Shown here: in pieces, positions 15,701 to 18,785 of the stretch
Layout: each line of letters opens with the position of its first letter
Numbering within the stretch: the stretch's first letter is position 1
Origin: [Leptolyngbya] sp. JSC-1
GTDB taxonomy: Bacteria > Cyanobacteriota > Cyanobacteriia > Elainellales > Elainellaceae
NCBI GenBank assembly: GCA_000733415.1
Contig: KL662191.1
Coordinates: forward strand, 884,667-903,451
DNA: 18,785 bases
Direction: 5' to 3'
The notes under the pieces: generated by a model
What the model saw: the letters and a program-made list of their open reading frames with translations, nothing else
Databases searched by the model: none
What the model was told of the DNA's origin: nothing
Made by a program: the position numbers and the translations under genes

Positions 15701-16027
15701 CCGATTATGATGACGGCTGTTTCTTCACTGGTGGGATTCTTTCCCCTAGTGGTGGCCTCCGGGGCCGGGGCGGCCAGCCGCTGGTCGCTGGGAACGGCGA
15801 TCTTTGGCGGGCTGCTGGTGGCTACGGTGATGAACTATCTGGTGACTCCAGCCCTCTATGTGGTGATCAAGAGCTTGGTGGCCTCGCTGATGGGGAGCCA
15901 ACCTCCGAGCGATCCCCCAATTTCTGGAGAACCCTATCCCGAACTCCCTGCCGCTGTCCCGGCTCATCTGGAAGCCAGCACTCCCTCTGTCTCTGCGCCT
16001 TACACTGAGGGAGAGGAACCTGCTTAG
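12773..16027 (+). CDS. RND efflux permease, HAE1 (AcrB-like) family, 1084 aa
   Basis: The length and architecture are those of hydrophobe/amphiphile RND pumps: two homologous halves, each with one transmembrane helix, a large periplasmic domain and five more helices. The N-terminus has the family motif FIRRPVLTTV (10-19). The proton-relay aspartates are in TM4 (GTGVVVDDAIVVVES, Asp413-Asp414). The partner lysine is in TM10 (GLAAKNAILIVEF, Lys944). The porter-domain motif VPTGFIPEEDQG (563-574) begins the second half. It acts as a trimer in the inner membrane, exporting compounds by proton exchange together with the adaptor. The last 45 residues or so are a Pro/Glu-rich cytoplasmic tail (SQPPSDPPISGEPYPELPAA) of no known role. 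No damage is seen. The drug or metabolite exported is unknown. Confidence 0.95.
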   Translation: MAIFSISDAFIRRPVLTTVTTIIILLAGGIAIPLLPVVNLPDIAPIQIQVTSNFTGSDARTVEDTVTTPVERQINGVENMEYITSTSGNSGDSRIQVYFRTGTSKDINQVNVQNRVGLAQPALPEAVRQTGVTVKAASTSVLLVYGFNAENNEYDDIFISNYLDLYIIDALRRVPGVGDLVTLGDRTYAMRLWLDPNEMAARGLTANDVVQSLRSHNLQVGGGAIGGEPAMENQPFNIPIRIQGQLRDETEFADLVLRTQPDGTLTKVKDVGRVELGAQNYATKGLINGKPGTGIAIYQLPGSNALAVGQQVKETLAELAKDFPPGLQYQLVYDTTEFVEASQREVTVTLLQAIGLVILILFIFLQDWRTTIIPAIAIPVALIGAMVFALAFGFSLNNLTMFGIILGTGVVVDDAIVVVESIAANIDRGMKPREAAMASMSTLVGATISTSLVLIAIFLPVAMFPGATGIMYRQFALIMAFSIVVSTFNALTFTPSMSALLLRPKQGEGQGPLAWFFRQFNRGFGWLLERYRRLIEFLIQIRYIVIALFVMGLAATVFMFRTVPTGFIPEEDQGVFLGIIQSPEGVARNYTDRIAQQVYQTFAETPEIESSLIVPGFGLEGSGPNQGTFFAKLKNWSERQEPGQTVQEIIGRLNRQFAAIQDAVVVVFNTPAVPGFSATGGFEFILQDSSGGRLSFEDFLGAAQEIIAKANQNPVLNGVFTQFTINTPQLQVELDREQLNAQNVDIGEALSTVSTYMGSRYVNDFTFGQRSYRVFVQADADYRSKPEDLQQIQVRSRDGNLVRLSNVATVTPITGPASINRFNLFRSIKIQGQPARGYSSGQAIQAMQETFNQAAIPGLRYEWAGLTREEIRSGGQSSIIFALGFVMVFLVLAAQYENYVDPIIILLTVPLALLGALIFVSLRGLVNDLYTQVALVMLIGLAAKNAILIVEFANQARAEGLSIPKAAIKAASERFRPIMMTAVSSLVGFFPLVVASGAGAASRWSLGTAIFGGLLVATVMNYLVTPALYVVIKSLVASLMGSQPPSDPPISGEPYPELPAAVPAHLEASTPSVSAPYTEGEEPA

Positions 16028-16199
16028 TTGAGGCAACGCCTGCTTATGGATAGAGTCTTCAGCGATGCTGGTTCAAGAGCAAGGAAAGCCATCCGTATCA
16101 GTGATGAAGTAGCTCAAGTCCTTGTGGGAGGGCTGCAAGGCTTTTGAAACACATCCGAGAGGGACAAAATCACATCTAAGATGCTAAGGATCTACGGTT

Positions 16200-16424
16200 A
16201 TGGATCTAAAACGCCTGTTGTTCTCTGCTCTCGTTTGCGCGGGTGTGGGCGCTGTGATTGGGTTGGCGGCAGCGCAAATCTCGCCCTCTCCCTACCAAAG
16301 CCAAAACTACATCAATCTCACCCGCCGCTATCCCTGGATCGGAGCGGTGGCAGGCTTTTTCGGCGGTGGAGTTATCTCTGCGGTGCAGCAGCTCAACGAA
16401 CAATCCGATCGCCAGAATCGGTAG
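16200..16424 (+). CDS. Small two-TM membrane protein of unknown function, 74 aa
   Basis: ATG 16200 follows TAAGGA at a spacing of nine bases. The protein has a first hydrophobic helix (LFSALVCAGVGAVIGLAAAQ, about 7-26), a hydrophilic link SPSPYQSQNYINLTRRYPW, a second glycine-rich helix (IGAVAGFFGGGVISAVQQL, about 47-65) and a charged tail. Similar short proteins (MDLKR start, P-Y-x-S-Q motif, small C-terminal charged end) are common hypotheticals in cyanobacteria. The gene is 172 bases downstream of the RND permease on the same strand. A weak hairpin at 16120-16140 lies between, so co-transcription is uncertain. Other open frames over this segment show no membrane pattern or ribosome site. 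Confidence 0.7.
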   Translation: MDLKRLLFSALVCAGVGAVIGLAAAQISPSPYQSQNYINLTRRYPWIGAVAGFFGGGVISAVQQLNEQSDRQNR

Positions 16425-16784
16425 AGGTGTCGCTTGGTTGTTTGGCCTCGACGGGTTGAAAGCAAGCCTGAGCAACAGCAGAGCAAGTGCAACAGCAGAT
16501 CAGAGACTAGCTACAATTGCCACCGCGCTGGAGAAAATTGTGGCGTCTGCTGGTCTGCTGGTGGTCGAGGTCTGGGATTTTGGCTAAGCAGAGACAGGCG
16601 GGACGGGAACCAATCCCTTCACTGTTTCTGCTTGAGTCACAAAATCGTTGGCAGTCAGGTTGGGGGCACCAACTACAAGAGCGTGGAAACGTTACGGTTA
16701 CGGTTGCGTTCGGTTAGCAGCACCGCATTGGTCAATCTGGCTATCCCATAGTACCAGCGGCCAAACTTGTTGGGTTCGAGCTGA
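16425..16784. other. Intergenic stretch with no recognised gene
   Basis: Several frames stay open, but none resembles a known protein or has a good ribosome site. A 34-codon minus-strand stretch ending at 16584 (ALVVGAPNLTANDFVTQAE) looks protein-like but has no start codon, so it could be a 3' relic. Hexamers GTTACG occur in tandem at about 16688-16704. The region separates the converging small gene and the DUF4347 gene. No strong terminator was found. Confidence 0.4.
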
Positions 16785-18404
16785 TTAGGGCACCAAAATC
16801 ACATCGCCATTCACCCCATTCACAATCCCCGTGAAGCCACCGCCTCTGCCAATCACATTGAAGCCGAAGCTACCCGGTGTACTGGTGCCGCTGACAAACG
16901 CCCCAAACAGGTCAGGCCCAGTTGGAGCCGTGTTAGAGCTGATGGTGTTGAGCTGGAGATAGACCGTACCAGCGTCGTTGGACACGCCGCCGCCTTGATT
17001 CGTTGCCCGGTTCTGGCTGATCACGTTGCTGCTCAGCGTGGAGGTTCCAAAGCGATTGGCAATGCCGCCGCCGTCAGTAGCCTGATTGTTGAGGAAATAG
17101 CTGCCCGTCACTGTCATCGTGCTGTCCCGGCTGTAAATACCGCCGCCGAAGCTTGCTGCCGAGTTGCCGCTGAAAGTGCTGCTGTTGACGGTCAGGCTGC
17201 CAAAGTTGTTGTCAATGCCGCCACCGCCAGAGCTTGCCGAGTTGCCGCTGAAGGTGCTGCCATTCACCGTCAGGCTGCCAGTGTTGAAAATGCCGCCGCC
17301 GGCGCTTGCCGAGTTGCTGCTGAAGGTGCTGCCATTCACCGTCAGGCTGCCCTGGTTTTCAATACCGCCGCCGGCGCTTGCCGAGTTGCTGCTGAAGGTG
17401 CTGCCATTCACCGTCAGGCTGCGAAAGTTGAGAATACCGCCGCCACTGCTTGCCGAGTTGCCGCTAAAGGTGCTGCTGTTGACTGTCAGGCTGCCAAAGT
17501 TGGCAATGCCGCCACCGTTGCTTGCCGAGTTGCCGCTGAAGGTGCAGAACTGCACGGTCAAGGTGCCCCTGTTGCGGATGCCGCCGCCCCTATCACTAGT
17601 CACCTGACCATTGGCGATTGTCAGTCCTGACAACAGGACAGCGCCACTACTGACGTTGAACACTCGACTGGCATTGTTGCCGCTAATTGTCGTGAAACTG
17701 GCACCGTTGCCAAAGATATTGAGGTCACTGCTGATGTTCAGTTCAGAACCACCGAGGGTAATGGTCCCGTTGACAGCAAAGAAGATGTTATCTGTACCAT
17801 CCAGGTTGTTGGCAGCATTGATGGCTTCCCGCAGGCTGATCACCCCGTCGTTGGCATCGACCACATCGTTGAGGGTGGTGACGGTGAAGTTGGCTAGGGT
17901 TGAAGTATAGTCAACCGCAGCAAGGCTTGTTGCTTCAATTGCGCCACTGCTGTACTCCAACTCCCAATCACCGCCCAAACCGGTCAGGTCATCCGATGCC
18001 GCCACATCGGCTCCAGTCAGTTGAGCCAAACTATTTGCAAAGGCCATACCTGCATTGCCTGCCGCCACGTTGCAGCCATAGAGCAGAATGTCAGCATCAG
18101 TCGTGAGCGAGTTGGACCACAGTTGTAATTCAGCATCGTACTCACTCAAATCACTAATGGTTTCTCCACCCAACTGCAACGCACCACTGCTGCCATGCGA
18201 GACCAGATGAACCGCACTGAGGTTGGAGCGACTCGCTAGCACTTGGGTGATCTGCTCAATCGCATCCTGAGATGAATCGAGCAGATGCACTTCGGTGCCT
18301 GCTTTGAACTGCGAAACCAGCGAGGCAGAATCAGGAATACCAGCATCCACGAACGCAATCTCAGTCGAAGATGAACCAGAATAAAAACTTTGTAGATGAG
18401 ACAT
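16785..18404 (-). CDS. DUF4347 plus CSLREA-like and parallel beta-helix repeat protein, 539 aa
   Basis: The start ATG 18404 follows a strong GGAGG. Residues 14-165 are DUF4347, with HLVSHGSSGALQLGG (67-80) and ADILLYGCNVA (104-114). A CSLREA-like segment follows (TTLNDVVDANDGVISLREAI, 176-195), then SGNNASRVFNVSSGAVLLSG (241-260). About nine units then begin with GGGI, most of about 24 residues, typical form GGGIxNxGSLTVNSSTFSGN (273-490), as in right-handed parallel beta-helix and polymorphic outer-membrane-type proteins. The C-terminus is VNGVNGDVILVP. There is no classical signal peptide, as is usual for this group; a non-Sec export route is possible but not shown. DUF4347 keeps a His-Gly and a Gly-Cys that could be a caspase-like dyad (inference). 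It is the only complete copy of the family in the window, and a nuclease-type gene is divergent upstream. Confidence 0.9.
   Translation of the reverse strand: MSHLQSFYSGSSSTEIAFVDAGIPDSASLVSQFKAGTEVHLLDSSQDAIEQITQVLASRSNLSAVHLVSHGSSGALQLGGETISDLSEYDAELQLWSNSLTTDADILLYGCNVAAGNAGMAFANSLAQLTGADVAASDDLTGLGGDWELEYSSGAIEATSLAAVDYTSTLANFTVTTLNDVVDANDGVISLREAINAANNLDGTDNIFFAVNGTITLGGSELNISSDLNIFGNGASFTTISGNNASRVFNVSSGAVLLSGLTIANGQVTSDRGGGIRNRGTLTVQFCTFSGNSASNGGGIANFGSLTVNSSTFSGNSASSGGGILNFRSLTVNGSTFSSNSASAGGGIENQGSLTVNGSTFSSNSASAGGGIFNTGSLTVNGSTFSGNSASSGGGGIDNNFGSLTVNSSTFSGNSAASFGGGIYSRDSTMTVTGSYFLNNQATDGGGIANRFGTSTLSSNVISQNRATNQGGGVSNDAGTVYLQLNTISSNTAPTGPDLFGAFVSGTSTPGSFGFNVIGRGGGFTGIVNGVNGDVILVP
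16926..17588 (-). repeat. Coding tandem repeat of 72-75 bp in the DUF4347/beta-helix gene
   Basis: Units of mostly 72 bp encode GGGI-type beta-helix rungs. The central units are nearly identical: 58 consecutive bases at 17293-17350 recur exactly at 17365-17422. The outer units (16926-17150) have diverged. Such homogeneous units indicate recent expansion or gene conversion. They also keep antisense frames open over more than 600 bases. Confidence 0.85.
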
Positions 18405-18513
18405 AGTAACCTCCAGAGAAATACAACAGAGTTAACGTTTGAGCCAAATACTACTTCAGCAGCGACTATACTGAAGAACAAACAGAGAGACGAACAGTAA
18501 AACAACAGAACCC

Positions 18514-18785
18514 GCGGTCAAAAAAGCAGACATTGGCGGCAAGCGGCTGATCAGCCTCGCTCCCACAGCCTGGGTGCAGTGGGTGACCCAGCAGCCTGAT
18601 GTGGTGGCCCAGGAGATCCTCGGCTCTGAGTTCCAGTGGCTCAGTCGAGAAAACGATGTGCTGGTGAAAGTCAGCAGTCCTGAACAGGGCGAGTTTCTAG
18701 TGTTGAACGAGTTGCAGTTGCGCTATCAGGCCAACCTGCCGAGTCGGATGCGGGCCTATGCGGCTTTGGTCGAGGAGCGGTACAA
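18514..18785 (+). CDS. RpnC/YadD-type nuclease-family protein, N-terminal part (runs off the right edge, start codon not evident)
   Basis: The open frame begins after a TGA at 18472 and continues to the window end. It reads KKADIGGKRLISLAPTAWVQ, then WVTQQPDVVAQEILGSEFQW, then LSRENDVLVKV, then GEFLVLNELQLRYQ and MRAYAALVEERY. This matches the N-terminal half of the cyanobacterial RpnC/YadD group, relatives of recombination-promoting PD-(D/E)XK nucleases. DVLVKV and the E-x-Q of NELQLR fit the catalytic core. No ATG, GTG or TTG lies in frame before KKADIGG. The codon aligned with the TTG start of the sister copy at 588 is GCG (18514), and no ribosome site is seen. The gene may have lost its start or use a rare codon, so it may be a pseudogene. 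It is divergent from the DUF4347 gene at 16785-18404. Confidence 0.7.

Noticed and set aside
16120..16140. Hairpin CCTTG/CAAGG followed by CTTTTG after the RND permease
   Set aside because: A 5-bp stem with an 11-base loop and only four Ts is too weak to call as a terminator.
16584..16688. Minus-strand stretch ALVVGAPNLTANDFV to a TAG
   Set aside because: It looks protein-like but lacks a start codon and recognisable family. Too short to claim as a pseudogene.
16995..17630. Long + strand open frames (211 and 147 codons) opposite the beta-helix gene
   Set aside because: They are low-complexity echoes of the 72-bp coding repeat (LPLKVLLLTVRLP-type periodic sequence) and have no ribosome site. 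The minus-strand protein has clear domains.

Overview
The window looks cyanobacterial. It holds two genes with the cyanobacterium-typical AAA-like (AAA_35) ATPase domain, DUF4347 surface-type proteins, RpnC/YadD-type nuclease remnants, and the HIP1 octamer GCGATCGC at least three times (3999-4006, 6701-6708, 13323-13330). No heterocyst- or species-specific marker is visible, so I do not go below phylum. There are no rRNA, tRNA or CRISPR features.

Layout. (a) 1-998: the N-terminal part of a DUF4347 gene (minus strand), a divergent RpnC-type nuclease gene reduced to three fragments, a G-rich/C-rich heptamer array, and the last 16 codons of another DUF4347-family gene. (b) 999-2970: a gene graveyard. 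It has hairpins and short repeats, the C-terminal end of a histidine kinase, a DUF1348 gene with two frameshifts and a nonsense codon, and a probable C-terminal end of an EamA-type transporter. (c) 2997-9235, all minus strand: a 1190-aa AAA-like ATPase with a transmembrane segment and 14 WD40 repeats, a 449-aa HTH(vMAP)-AAA-like ATPase, and a second DUF4347 gene broken by three single-base deletions. (d) 9487-10856: a small helical protein (minus) and a six-TM K+ channel (plus). (e) 11513-16424: an RND efflux operon (lipoprotein adaptor plus HAE1-type permease) and a two-TM small protein. (f) 16785-18785: an intact 539-aa DUF4347/beta-helix protein (minus) and a divergent RpnC-type nuclease that runs off the end and has no normal start codon.

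How the parts relate. The efflux genes form an ordinary two-gene operon. The more unusual theme is recurrence. There are three DUF4347 genes plus a fourth fragment, all on the minus strand, and two of the three have an RpnC-type gene or remnant divergently upstream. DUF4347 carries a conserved His-Gly and Gly-Cys pair that recalls caspase-like (clan CD) peptidases. The middle DUF4347 copy lies directly upstream of the two AAA-like ATPase genes on the same strand. An NTPase/sensor/protease-type signalling or conflict module is therefore a reasonable hypothesis, but it rests on context and motif resemblance only.
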